64,000 nucleotides of DNA from Leptobrachium leishanense (taxonomy: Eukaryota > Chordata > Amphibia > Anura > Megophryidae), in contig CM019066.1 in NCBI GenBank assembly GCA_009667805.1, forward strand, positions 333,070,077 through 333,134,076, read 5' to 3'. Both the position numbers and the translations under genes were made by a program. The notes under the pieces are model-generated. The model made no database searches and had not been told where the DNA came from. It saw only the letters and a list, made by a program, of their open reading frames with translations. Shown in pieces: positions 24,127 through 34,705 of this stretch (the first letter of the stretch is position 1; every line of letters starts with the position of its first letter).

Positions 24127-24790
24127 CCACTTGGGTGCTATGGACGCGCTCAGCGCGTCCAGCCAAGTGGTTCTCCTGTGCTATGGACGCGCTGAGCGCG
24201 TCCATGCACAGGAGGCAGCAATCCGCCGGATTCTGGCGGATTGCTGCACCCCCCGGTGCGGGCTGACATCTTGGATGTCAGCCCAGCACTCCGGGACCCC
24301 GGCGGAGCAATTAGATGTCATTGCGGCGGCGCGATGACATCTAATTCAGGCGCCCCCCTCATGTGCGGAGGAAGCGCCTGAAAGGGAGGGGGGGAGGTCC
24401 TTCGGACCTCTCTCCCTCCCGATCGCCGGGGGCAGAGGGTTAATCCAGGCTCAGTTTGGAAGGGCACAGCCTGCCCTTCCAAACGGTGGCTGTGATTAAC
24501 CCCTGGGGAGCCGGATCACGAATCGGCGCTGAAAAGCGCCGGATCGTGATCCTCTCCTGGAGCTGGCCGACATCTTGGATGTCGGCCAAGCCTCCAGGAA
24601 CTCCCCTGAGGACTGGCGTCATCATGCATAGCACGATGATGCCAGTCCTGGAGTTAACCCCTAGCTGTCACCAATGGTGGAGATAGGGTGTTCCAATGAA
24701 CCCCCTATCTCCCGATCCGTGGCAGCTAGGGGTTAATGTTTGATATCGTTGGATCGGCCAGAGCATGGCCTTTCCAAGGATACTAAACAT
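24127..24790. repeat. Chain of about a dozen consecutive hairpins
   Basis: Successive palindromes include GGACGCGCTCAGCGCGTCC inside CCACTTGG/CCAAGTGG; GGACGCGCTGAGCGCGTCC inside TCCTGTGC/GCACAGGA; GCAGCAATCCGCC/GGCGGATTGCTGC; GGGCTGACATC/GATGTCAGCCC; AATTAGATGTCAT/ATGACATCTAATT; CAGGCGC/GCGCCTG; GAGGTCC/GGACCTC; TTTGGAAGGGCA/TGCCCTTCCAAA; GGATCACGA/TCGTGATCC; TGGCCGACATC/GATGTCGGCCA; ACTGGCGTCATCAT/ATGATGCCAGT; and CCCCTAGCTG/CAGCTAGGGG enclosing GATAGGG..CCCTATC. The stems abut with almost no linker. ORFs across this block on both strands are by-products. Confidence 0.85.
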
Positions 24791-25255
24791 GAGCATGAAA
24801 AATGTTTTTTTTAAAAAAATAAAATAAAAATAAAAAATAAAAATATTTAAAAAAAAAATTCTAAAAAAAAATAAACAAGTTTTTTTGTTTGTTTTTGTTT
24901 TGTTAATGCAGCAATATTGTTCCCATTTCAATTATAATGTGAACAATATGCTGCACTAACGATTTTTGTATGCGGTGCGCTTGTTAAAAAAAGCAAAATT
25001 TTCCCCAAAAAAAATGTAACAAGACCCCATTTTGAATTTTTTTAACAAGCGCACCCCATACAAAATATAACCGCAAACGATCGCATGTTAAAATGTGAAA
25101 TTTTTTTTACACATAATAAATTATTGAAAATTCAAATTTTATTGCATTTTTTGTTATAATATACAGACATGACATAACGTATACATATAATAATGACATA
25201 TTATGAATCTGCCAAGTCTGCCGGAAAGAACGATGTATAATATGTCTGGGTCATA

Positions 25256-26871
25256 CAGTTGTGTTCAAAATTATTCGACCCCCACTGAAATTGAGTGTTT
25301 TGGCCAGTTTGACATTGATTTTGATCATTCAGTCATCTTGCTTACAATTAAATCAAAGAGGCACGTGTAGGTCAGACAAATATAACATAACATTTATAAT
25401 GAAATAACCACCAATGTCTTTTCTGTGCTTACATCATTATCAGTTTTATTCAACCCCCAAGTGACATTCAATCTTAGTACTTAGTACAACATCCTTTTAC
25501 AGTTATAACAGCTTTTAAACGTGAAGCATAGCTTGACACAAGTGTCTTGCAGCGATCTACGGGTATCTTCGCCCATTCGTCATGGGCAAAAGCCTCCAGT
25601 TCAGTCACATTCTTAGGCTTGCGCACTGCAACTGCTTTCTTTAAGTCCCACCAGAGGTTCTCAATCGGATTTAAGTCAAGTGACTGCGATGGCCACTCCA
25701 AAATGTTCCAGCCTTTAATCTGCAACCATGCTCTAGTGGACTTGGAGGTATGCTTGGGATCATTGTCCTGTTGAAAGGTCCAACGTCTCCCAAGCCTCAG
25801 GTTTGTGACGGACTGCATCACATTGTCATCCAATATCTCCTGGTACTGAAGAGAATTCATGGTACCTTGCACACGCTGAAGCTTCCCTGTACCTGCAGAA
25901 GCAAACAGCCCCAAAGCATGATTGACCCCCCGCCATGCTTCACAGTAGGCAAGGTGTTCTTTTCTTCATAGGCCTTGTTCTTCCTCCTCCAAACATAGCG
26001 TTGATCCATGGGCCCAAACAGTTCTAATTTTGTTTCATCAGTCCACAGAACACTATCCCAAAACTTCTGTGGTTTGTCCACATGACTTTTGGCATACTGC
26101 AGTCGACTCTTCTTATTCTTTGGAGACAGCAAGGGGGTGCGCCTGGGAGTTCTGGCATGGAGGCCTTCATTACGCAGTGTGCGCCGTATTGTCTGAGCTG
26201 AAACTTCAATACCCACATCTGACAAATCTTTTCTCAGTTCCTCAGCAGTCACACGGGGACTTTTCTCCACTCTACGCTTCAGGTAGCGCACAGCAGTCGA
26301 AGTCAGCATCTTCTTTCTGCCACAACCAGGTAGCGTTTCAACAGTGCCCTTTGCCTGGAATTTGCGAATGATGCTTCCTATGGTCTCTCTTGGTATGTTT
26401 AACATCTTTGCAATCTTCTAATAGCCATTGCCCTTCCTGTGAAGAGTAATCACCTCTTCTCTTGTCTTCCTGGACCATTCTCTTGACTTCACCATGTTTG
26501 TAACCACACCAGTAAATGTCTAGAAGGAGCTGAGTATCACAGTCATTTTAAAGCTGCCTAATTGGTGCTTATTATGCTTTATTGCTGTTCCGTGACATCC
26601 ACAGGTGTTTTCAATACCTGATTGAAAACACTTGAATGAACCTCTGTTCTTCAGAGTGGTAGTCTTTAAGGGGTTGAATAATTGTGTCAATGAAGAATTC
26701 ACAAAAGAAACATTTACTACTGTATTACAAAACCAATTGATGTCATTTTAGTTGCATATGGTTCTTTAAAAAGTCCTTGTAGGATTTCATTCTGAATACA
26801 ATTACAAATGTACACTAAATTCTCTAAAACCCTTTACAGCATTGGGGGTTGAATAATTTTGAACACAACTG
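25256..26871 (-). mobile_element. Second Tc1-like transposon, 1,616 bp
   Basis: TA duplication at 25254-25255 and 26872-26873. The ends begin CAGTTGTGTTCAAAATTATT on both sides (inverse at 26852-26871), and a second TTATTCAACCCC motif lies inside each end (about 25446; inverse about 26667-26678), giving an IR/DR layout. A different family from the copy at 8626-10249, judged by end sequence and transposase. Confidence 0.92.
25474..26495 (-). pseudogene. Tc1-like transposase, DD34E, stop and frameshift
   Basis: The start ATG is most likely at 26493-26495 (MVKSREWSRK), as in other Tc1 transposases. An in-frame TAG at about 26419-26421 cuts the first helix-turn-helix after residue 25. Translation is open again through KIAKMLNIPRETIG, the basic linker GCGRKK, the second helix-turn-helix and WTDETKLELFG (first catalytic Asp). 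Near 25900 one T is missing in the codons for CFASAG, shifting the frame. The rest carries QQDNDPKHTS and NPIENLWWDL with 34 residues between the second Asp and the Glu. The region is 1,022 nt, one base short of 340 codons plus stop. Two lesions make it older or more decayed than the 8.8-kb copy. Confidence 0.9.
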
Positions 26872-27159
26872 TATATCAAAATATGGCTACAAAACGCGGT
26901 TAAACATGATGAGCGAAAGCGGTAAAAATGACCTCAGCACAGAGGTGTGAAAAGCCTCAGCAGCGAAAGGGTTAAATGCAGCATATTAGGATGTTTTTGG
27001 GAAATGAATTCTCAAATCTCAATCAGAAGCAGACACCACCCCACCCCCTCACTATATTGTACAATGTATCAAATTGATTACCAGACTAAAAACACCTGGT
27101 GTTATGCCTGTTTGTGAACAGAGGTCATTTAGAGTTGATAATCTTTCCACGTACACATT

Positions 27160-27392
27160 AGTTTTAAATTCAATATCTAATAAACCGTTGCTTATAATAT
27201 TCTGCAGTAAAGAGTCTCTTTATTTCTAGATTTTTTAGTATTTTTTTGAGCATTTTCTATACTTTTTTCAAAATTTCTTTTTTTTTCAAACTCGAACCGA
27301 ACACGCCCAAAAAGTTCGAAATTCACGAACTTTTCAACTGCCAAAGTTCGGGTCGAACTCCGAACCGTCCGAACCCGAACAGCTCATCCCTA
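27160..27392 (-). repeat. GGGATGAGC-type repeat, minus orientation
   Basis: On the minus strand it starts near TAGGGATGAGCTGTTCGG and continues with TTCGGGTTCGG and GAACTTT palindromes. It is followed by the T-rich AAACCGTT/AAAGAGTCTCTTTAT block shared with the CAGGGTTATTC family. The end overlaps the left tip of the MITE at 27385-28357. Confidence 0.5.
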
Positions 27393-28357
27393 TTCAATAA
27401 CAGGATTATTCAAAGAGTCCCGACATTCCACTGGAATTTCGGTGCTCTTTCGTTTCCTGCACTTCGGGGAGTCAAATTCCCCGACCCTGCATTCAGCATT
27501 CACCGCAGGGTCCCTGAAATGTGGGGAAAGTCCGTCGAACGCATCCAAAAAACCGCTGCATCGATCTGAAAAGCAGCGAAAAAATAGCCGAATGCACCCT
27601 ACAATCCACCAAAAAAAGCCAAAGACCCACCGATCAAAGTGCCGACCAGTCGCTGGAAAAAGCCGACAAGCCGACGAACGGGGTAAAAAGAACAACAAAA
27701 TAAACACTGCAACTTTTAAAAGCTGTTTGCAACTACACAAAAATGTCTGAAAATTACATATAAGGTCCTATGAATAATAATAGAAAAGGTCTGTTACAGA
27801 AAAATAAAAACTCTATTTATAAAAAATCGGAAAAAAAGTTAGCAGAAAAAAATCCTTAAAAAAATAAACGGTTGAATAAATATTTAAGAAAAACAGGGAA
27901 TATTTTTAACATTGAAACCTATGGGATTCGCATGATTAAACCTGCCGAACGAAACCACCGAACATCAGGGCATTTTCACTGCTGTTCGGTGTTCTCTGAA
28001 TAGATTAACCGTTACTTCTCTATGGGGATTTCACTGCTGCGGAAGATCACTGTATTTCACTGGCAATTCGCCAATATTTGGTGAATTGCCAGCTTTTGAA
28101 TAGCCAAATGGCCACAAAATTGCAACGCATGGCGAAATTCACTGTTTGGTGCAATTTCAGGGCCAGTTTGGCTCTCTTTGAATAACCCTGTAAAGGTGAA
28201 ACTCAGGAGAACTGCAGGAGAAGTGAAAATTCTAGGTCAAAATAGCCAATCCAGAAAAATTCTCCCATTTATCTCATTTTCCAAATAGGCTCTTTGGTCT
28301 AGATTGTTCTCTTCTCCTGCCAATTCTCCTGAGTTTCACCTTTAGTGAATAGACCTG
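27385..28357. mobile_element. TTCTAGGTC-type MITE split by another MITE in its terminal repeat
   Basis: The right end GTTTCACCTTTAGTGAATAG then ACCTG (28357) predicts a left end of the form CAGG..CTATTCACTAAAGG. The pieces CATCCCTATTCAATAA (27385-27400) and AAGGTGAAACTC (from 28192) provide it, separated exactly by the 790-bp element at 27401-28190. The arms contain AATTCTAGGTCAAAATAGCC. Confidence 0.6.
27401..28190. mobile_element. CAGGGTTATTC-family MITE, 790 bp
   Basis: Ends CAGGATTATTCAAAGAG and CTCTTTGAATAACCCTG with a TAA duplication (27398-27400, 28191-28193). The interior has the family's AATAAACGG, GGGAATATTTTTAACATTG and TTCGGTGTTCTCTGAATAG blocks. The 116-codon minus-strand ORF at 27390-27740 is an artefact of the palindromic arm. 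Confidence 0.85.
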
Positions 28358-28360
28358 TAA

Positions 28361-29671
28361 GAGAGAAAAGTTATGAATATGATCCATTCCACGCTACTCT
28401 TGCAAAAGGATAAAACCATCCATTTGAGTTGTTATAGAATGGCATAATACAGAACTTTATACCATTTTTTAAAGTAGTGTTTTTATCTAATCCTAGTTTA
28501 TATTTTTGTAGATAAAAAATATGACCAACGTCAGGTTGTTGTTGTCGATATGTCACTGACCATATAATAGCTCTGTATATGGCACTCCTTAAGTGCAACA
28601 CTGGTGTCTGTGTTACCTACTCGTTTCCATGTGTTGTGCCACTTTTTGAGTGACCTCAGATTGTAACTAATCCCCCATATTGATGATCGGGTTCTTCCAG
28701 AATATTTATTTCCAAAATAAATTATGGAGCCTTCACATGTCCATCGACAGGCTCTTTAATGTGGTTTCTCAGTTGAGCAAAGAGCAATGAAGTCACGTGA
28801 TGTGCTGTCTTGAATACTTGGCGATTATTCTGTCTTCCATGTTTGAGCTGCAGCCAACATTTTAAAGAAAGGCCGATTTACTAGTACTGGATAATACCCA
28901 GTAAAGATATTAATTAATCCCCTCAGTGCAAGAGAGACTAGCATCGCAATAATATATTCAAGGAAGTGTATCCATATGCTGGCATGGGTGACAGTCAGTG
29001 CAAAATCCTATTTTGAGTTGTAGAATTTAATGTAATTTAATTCCATGTCATGGCAGAGAGCCAGTAATCACTTGAATTGGCCTTGGGGTGAGAAATATGT
29101 ATGTGGAGGGTGGTGATTAGTGGAAATGGGCAGTGCAAGAGATCTTCCAATTGAATTTAACAAATATTAAATAGAGAAATGAAGATATGTGCTTACCTAT
29201 GTGACATCACAGTAATATGAAAAAAGGTACTTGAAATTCCAAAGCAAGTGTGGGTGTCAGAGTAAAAATGTTGCGAGAGACACTCTGGTGGAATGGAAAG
29301 GGTTCACTTGCTGTGAAGTTAATCTACTGTTAGGTTGAAGGCATCCATGGGGAAAATCTTATAACTCTGCAAGTTATCAACACAGACATGACTTTAAATC
29401 CCAAAAGATTTACTGAGATTTTAAAAATTGTGAAGGTTGAGAACACAAATGAGGCTGAGCTTTGTGTCCGCTCTACCATATTGGTAGATAAATCATGGTG
29501 GTGTTTGAGAGATGAGGTATCATTATATTCTTTACATTCTGTCCTGTTGGAGAATATTGGGACCTAAAGTCAATGCTGTGTTGATCTTCAATGGTAGATG
29601 TAATTGTGCACACCCTGATAAAAAGAGTTTCCCAATCCAGAGCCAGCATTTGAGATGATACTAATTTCCAT
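28361..29671. other. Unique DNA between two MITEs
   Basis: No repeats or convincing exons recognised. Confidence 0.35.
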
Positions 29672-30535
29672 CAGGGTTATTCAAAGAGAATCGAAAAGTC
29701 ACCGCACGTTCGGTGACTTTTCATTCTCTTCGGTTCGATTTGGCGATCCGATTTCGGCGACCCTGCGGTGTATTCAGCAAGCACCACAGGGCCGCCGTAA
29801 TGCAGGGAAAAGTCGCCGCAAACCCGCCGAAAACTCACCACAAAACGAGAGCGAACGCACACCGAAACCTGCAAAAACATCTGGATTAACCCGCCGAAAA
29901 CGCCGGAAAAACCCGAGCAGGAGCCGATCACACTCAGCGCAGCTGCCGGAAAAAGTCGACACCGCAGACGAATGCAGTGAATAAATTAGAAAAACAGTTT
30001 GCTTGAATGTCTGAAAAGTGAAATGCTGTTTGCAAAAAACTACTAAGTGAAAATGTCTGAAATTTACATATAAGGTCCAATAAAAAGGGCTGTTACAGAA
30101 AAAATAGGTAAGGTTAAAAAAAAAAAATCCTGAGAAATGCTCAAAATATCCTAAAAAAATCCTTAAATAAAGAGACTCTTTACTGCAGAATATTATAATC
30201 AACGGTTTATTAGATATTGATTTAAAACGGGAATATTTTTAACATTGAAGCCTATGGGATTCGCCTGAATAAACCTGCCGATTTAATCCACCAGGGCAAT
30301 TCGGCAACTTTTCACTGCTGAGTATTGTTCTCTGAATAGCCGAAGCATTGCTTCTCTATGGGGATTTCACTGCCCTCGAACAGGCACCGAACAGGCACCG
30401 TATGTGCAGGAAATTCGCCAGGATTTGGCGAATTGTCTGCTCTGAATAGTTGAATGGCCAAGAAAGGTTACCGAACGCTGAATTTCAGCGTTCGGTTCCC
30501 TTTCGGCAGCCATTCGAATCTCTTTGAATAACCCT
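29672..30535. mobile_element. CAGGGTTATTC-family MITE, 864 bp
   Basis: Ends CAGGGTTATTCAAAGAGAAT and AATCTCTTTGAATAACCCTG. A subterminal palindrome AAAGTCACCGCACGTTCGGT sits next to the left end, and GAACGCTGAA/TTCAGCGTTC lies on the right. Flanks CAT and TAT fit a 3-bp duplication with one change. Very similar in order to 3334-4231, inverted. ORFs at 29655-30202 on both strands are by-products. Confidence 0.8.
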
Positions 30536-30819
30536 GTATGATTATTTTGAGGTATTAGAATTTTTAGGGACCCAAAAGCAACACACTAAAGGAAACTCAA
30601 CTAATCCAATGCTATGGTAGTCCTCTCCAGTTCCATAGTACAGTAATCCCCCGAAATTCGCGGGTGTTATGTTCTAACAACCCCTGCAAATTTTGAAAAA
30701 ATACGAATTGTGGCTGTGCTAAAAAAAGCACAGCCATGCGGCGTTAGGACCCAGGAGCCGCCATCCTCCTGGCAGAATGGCTGCTCCTGTGCATCTCCAG
30801 ACTCAAGATCGCGTCCAGG

Positions 30820-32673
30820 AGCGGCCATCTTGGGGCCTGTTTCCTGTCCTTGCCGGCGATATTCTCCTACTCCGAGTGCAGACCCACGTCGAGTGGACAC
30901 CCACTGCCTGCTGGGAAGATGGAGGGCCCCCATCCCACGGCTGCTGCAGTGGTCGGTTTGCTGGAGCCGGGTGTCAGAGGGGAGATGCAGAGACGGTTCG
31001 TAGCCCCCCCCCCCCAAGGAGTGAAAATGGCCGTGCTAGCAGGCCTTGAGGCCTGTTTGGAGTTGATGGGGGACGGGGATTCGGGCCCACTAACTCGGGG
31101 AACGTGGCGCCAGATGATGGCTGTGCTGCAGCGCTGCAGGGATGTGGACACTTCCCACGACGTCGGGTCTGAGACCTTACTCACCAGCAGTGCTGAGAGT
31201 CAGATGGAGGTGGCGGATGAAGCGGTTGGCTGCGATAACCCAGGAGGCCTGGATGATGAACGCCGGCTCATTCCCCTGTCCCTGGCCACGGAGTGTCCTC
31301 CGGACAGCGAGGAACCGCTGATCACTGTGAGGTATGAGGCTGATTTCGCTGAGGAGAAGGCCGGTGTTGGTCCTATTGAGATGTACGTGGAGGGGGTTCC
31401 TCTGATGGGAGGTGAGCTGCCCACCGGAGTGGCACGACTGGGCTCTCAGCCTCATGGAGATCCCTCTGCTGCGACTGGAGCTTCTTGGAGCTGGTTATCC
31501 CATCGAGTCCTGAACATGATGTTTGTTTTTGGCGGAGGTACCCACCCGATCTTGTGGTTGGACACGGGCTGAAGAGGACTATATTTTCATCCTTATTCTC
31601 CCCTTCTCTGGTACCAGGCCCGTTTGGATATTCGCTTTTTTTTTTTTTTTTTTTTTTCTTTTGAATGTTGTGCGGTCCTTGCTAACCGTCCCACGGTGTG
31701 CTGTTGCTGACCGACCTGGCCTGCGAAGCGTGGCCCTGCCTGTATTGTGGCAGTTGCTGTTCAGGGACGCTGGCTGAATGTCTTACCCCGGGAGCCGTTT
31801 CGCCTCTTTTTATGTCTCTATCGTGAGGATTTACAGTTGTAGCTGAGGACTTTCTTTTTTCATTTTGCCTTTTTTGACTGTTTCTGCGACCTTTTTGAGG
31901 AAATTTTTATTTTTTATTTTTGTGTTCCCCCTCTTCACCCAGTTTATATTTTGAGCTCTGCTGGAGATGGTGTACCCATTCCCCCCTCTCCCTTCCTTTT
32001 TTTTTTTTTTCTTTTTCTTTCCGTGTTTGGCATTACTGGGTTGCCTGAGGCGCGCCACCATGACTTCGTGTCATGATTGGCCCTTAGGATCCCGGGCCCC
32101 GTGACATTGTCCCTCCATGGCCTCCTTCGGGAGCGTGCCAGGAGCGTCGCGGAGATGGCCTTTGCCATTCTTCACACTCCCCACTCCCCCCTTTTTTATT
32201 TATTTATGTATTTTTTTTTTTTTATTTTTTTTTTTTTTATTTATTATTATTATTTTTTTACTGTTATTTGGGTCACCATCTTTTTGGCAGCGTTGTGTAT
32301 ATAACCCCCTCTTCCCTATTCTTTTTCTCTTCTTCCCCCACACCCACCCTTATTATCTGAGACACTTTTATCTACATATGTCTATGTTGATGGACCTCTT
32401 ATGTTCTATGTAATACATATGTGAGTTTTTCTGGCCCTGCGAGACCACTTATGTTGATTGCTTTATGTTCCTGCTCTTAATTCCTTGTGATGATGCAATG
32501 TTTCCTGCTGACAAACTAATTTTTGATTTCTATTTCGATGAGACCCCCTATTTGGGGATGTTTATCTGCGTTGATTTCCTGCTGACTAGCCTGCTGTGGC
32601 CCTGCGCGGCCGTTTACTGTTAGTTGTATTGATGACATTGTTACAAAATAAAATTTTGAAATACAAAAAAAAA
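30820..32673 (+). mobile_element. L1-type non-autonomous retroposon, full length
   Basis: Flanked by a 15-bp direct repeat AAGATCGCGTCCAGG (30805-30819, 32674-32688), with an A-rich tail preceded by AATAAA at about 32647. The start GCGGCCATCTTGGGGCC resembles L1 5' ends. It carries one ORF (30919-31572) and a long T/C-rich region with no reverse transcriptase. The perfect duplication indicates recent target-primed insertion, presumably driven by a LINE elsewhere. Confidence 0.8.
30919..31572 (+). CDS. Unrecognised ORF of the L1-type retroposon, 217 aa
   Basis: The ATG at 30919 (AAGATGG, favourable context) opens 217 codons. The N-terminal third is rich in Ala, Gly and Pro with MEGPHPTAAA; the middle is acidic (MEVADEAVGC, DDERRLIPLS, EADFAEEK); the C-terminus ends ILWLDTG. 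I see no RRM, zinc knuckle, coiled coil or catalytic motif. The open frame extends upstream to 30850 without an ATG. It could be a remnant of LINE ORF1, a gene captured in the retroposon, or chance in GC-rich DNA. The frame stays open over GC-rich, CpG-containing sequence with few repeats, which slightly favours past coding use. Confidence 0.3.
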   Translation: MEGPHPTAAAVVGLLEPGVRGEMQRRFVAPPPQGVKMAVLAGLEACLELMGDGDSGPLTRGTWRQMMAVLQRCRDVDTSHDVGSETLLTSSAESQMEVADEAVGCDNPGGLDDERRLIPLSLATECPPDSEEPLITVRYEADFAEEKAGVGPIEMYVEGVPLMGGELPTGVARLGSQPHGDPSAATGASWSWLSHRVLNMMFVFGGGTHPILWLDTG

Positions 32674-32881
32674 AAGATCGCGTCCAGGGCATTATTCTCC
32701 TCTCTAGGCATCATTCAGAGAGAGGAGATGCCGAGACTCCTGTACACCCCCACAAGCGTGGTCTGGGGATCCAGGAGCCTCGGCATCTCCTCTCGCGTAA
32801 TGATGCCAAGAGAAGGGAATGCCCTGGCCAGGATCGTGCCCCCGGAGACGCACAGGAGCAGCTTCCCTGCCTGGGCGTTGT

Positions 32882-33086
32882 GTCATGTATGGTTCCTTAT
32901 CGAATACTGTTCCAAGGAGCCCTCGGCAAAGACCGGAACTCCACCTCCCCAGGCTCCAACACATCAGGGGGCTGCACAAAGGCGTGTGTTTGGGAGGCGC
33001 TGATGTGTTGGAGCCTGGGGAGGTGGAGTTCCGTTCTTTGCCGAGGGCTCCTTGGAACAGTATTCGATAAGGAACCATAGATGACA
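32882..33086. repeat. Near-perfect hairpin with 87-bp arms
   Basis: The arm at 32882-32968 (from GTCATGTATGGTTCC to CTCCAACACATCAG) is the inverse of 33000-33086 with about two mismatches, separated by a 31-bp loop. It is the central stem of the Tigger-like element. Identity is much higher than in the other foldbacks of this window. ORFs on both strands across it mirror each other and are not genes. Confidence 0.85.
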
Positions 33087-33180
33087 CACCGTTATACTAC
33101 TACCACGTGGTAAGCGGAAAAAATCCACGAACCACTGAGTCCGCGGACACGGAACCGCGAATGACCACGGGATTACTGTA

Positions 33181-33763
33181 TAACAAACTCTGGTTCACAT
33201 TGTCTTCAATGAGAACTCAATTGTAAACATACGTAAATCATGTTAAATCTCAACAAGTTGTGGAGTGTTGATCAACTCCCTGTTCTAAGATACTCAAGTC
33301 TATCCAATCGGATCGTCCTGGCTGTAAAATGTAAAACAATCTGGGGATAAGCTTGAGAATATCCCTTTGTGAATATAACTATGGTTATCATGGAGAATAT
33401 GTACAAGTGTTGTCCAACTGGGATTTTATTCAGCCATTTCCGGTGACTTCTACAATATAGTGCGGTACTGAGAGCGCTAGCAGAGTTTATTTACCTGATA
33501 GCTAATGAGAGTTTTATTAACCCATTCACTAACATGATTAAGTATGCTTGATCTTTAAAAACGCTTGCAGGTGCCCAGCAACGAATAAACTCTAACTGGA
33601 CTTATTCTGGAGCAATGCAAAGGAATTCTGTTTACTGCTAAAAAAAAATGTTTGCAAATACACTACAGATTGGGTCCCAAAATTTTCAGCACATTAGAAA
33701 TGTCAGCCAAGGTGCTGAAGCTGTTTGAACAGCTTGGAGTTTTGTTTTGCTTTTACAAAAACA
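33181..33763. other. Unique DNA, nothing recognised
   Basis: No terminal repeats or exon-like ORFs. Confidence 0.35.
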
Positions 33764-33766
33764 TAT

Positions 33767-34558
33767 GGGTCTATTCAATAAGCACCGAACTTGCCATCAA
33801 ATTGCACCGAATGGTGAATTGCACCATTCGTCACAATTTCGAGGCAGTTCTTCTAATCACTAAGCTGTCCATTCGCCAAATACAGGCGAATTGATGGCAA
33901 AATAAGGTGCAGTTCGGCGATCTACGGCAGCAGCGAAATTGTCCCATAGAGAAGTAATAGTTTGTCCATTCACCGAACAGTAACCAAGTGTCAGTGAAAT
34001 GCCTTGATTTTCCCTTTTTAGACGGGTTTAAACAGGCCAATTCCATAGGATTCAATGGGAAAACGTAATATCTTTTTTAAAAAATCCTGAAATTACAATT
34101 TTTTTCCTTTTCAGCAGTCTTTTACTTTTTTTAGATCACCTTTTTGTATCTTATCTATTTTTTGGACAAAATGTTTGTTTCCCAATTTTTTTTATAAAGT
34201 GTTTCTTTTTATTCTGTAACAGACCTTTTAATTATTTTTTAAAGGACCTTTCTTATTATTTAGATACATTTAAATACATTTTTATACAAATTTATTTTAT
34301 TTTTATTTTTTGCAATTCGGTGGAATTCACCAAGGCTACTTTTGCCCTCTTCGGCCCTCTTCGATGCTTTTCGAAGCTCTTCGGCGACATTCTCCAACCT
34401 TTTTTGTGGGGCTTCAGTGACTCCATCTTTGGCACACTACGGTGACCATTCGGTGAATAGTAAATTCACCGAAATGTTGGCGAAAAGGAATCTCCACAGT
34501 GCACCGAACTGTGCCGAACTGAAAAACACAGAAATTTCGGTGCTTAGTGAACAGACCC
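33767..34558. mobile_element. GGGTCTATTCA-family MITE, 792 bp
   Basis: Ends GGGTCTATTCAATAAGCACC and the inverse GGTGCTTAGTGAACAGACCC, TAT on both sides (33764-33766, 34559-34561). Subterminal repeats of CACCGAA/TTCGGTG. The interior T-rich block resembles the CAGGGTTATTC family, and a related element is at 53244-54779. Non-coding. Confidence 0.8.
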
Positions 34559-34705
34559 TATAGAGCTCCAGGTGTATTATTGCACGTGTAGATGTATAGG
34601 GGGAACCTTCTGTCAAATATGCTTACTGTCTCTAAAAAGTAAGTATGAAGGTTTTGTACGTTTCTGCACTGTCTGCAATGAAAGGTGGTTTTCCATAAAT
34701 CCACT

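Larger units (their letters stand above)
24127..26971. mobile_element. piggyBac-like element built of serial hairpins
   Basis: Bounded by TTAA (24123-24126, 26972-26975). The left end CCACTTGGGTGCTATGG is only loosely inverse to the right end CCCTTTCGCTGCTGAGG, which is almost identical to the ends of the small MITE at 6951-7224. The first 650 bp are a chain of hairpins (listed separately), followed by an A/T-rich part. A Tc1-like transposon (25256-26871) sits inside, so the original element was about 1.2 kb. No transposase of its own. Confidence 0.65.
30641..33178. mobile_element. pogo/Tigger-like foldback element, interrupted
   Basis: Ends CAGTAATCCCCCGAAATTCG and the inverse CGGGATTACTG, with TA on both sides (30639-30640, 33179-33180). 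Subterminal CGCGG words (ATTCGCGGG; GTCCGCGG; CCGCGAATG) and the CAGTAATCCC start recall Tigger/MER2-type elements. The element is nearly one palindrome: GCTCCTGTGCATCTCCAG near 30783 is inverted near 32845. An L1-type retroposon occupies 30820-32673. Original length is about 0.67 kb, non-coding. Confidence 0.7.

Noticed and set aside
27390..27740. Minus-strand 116-codon ORF with a hydrophobic start resembling a signal peptide
   Set aside because: It falls in the arm of a MITE, with mirrored ORFs on the opposite strand of the same palindrome.
29655..30202. Basic plus-strand and hydrophobic minus-strand ORFs of 109 and 142 codons
   Set aside because: Both lie inside the 864-bp MITE and reflect GC-rich palindromic ends and a poly-T interior.
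32596..33087. Overlapping ORFs of up to 135 codons on both strands
   Set aside because: They mirror each other across the near-perfect hairpin of the Tigger-like element, so the open frames come from the inverted repeat.
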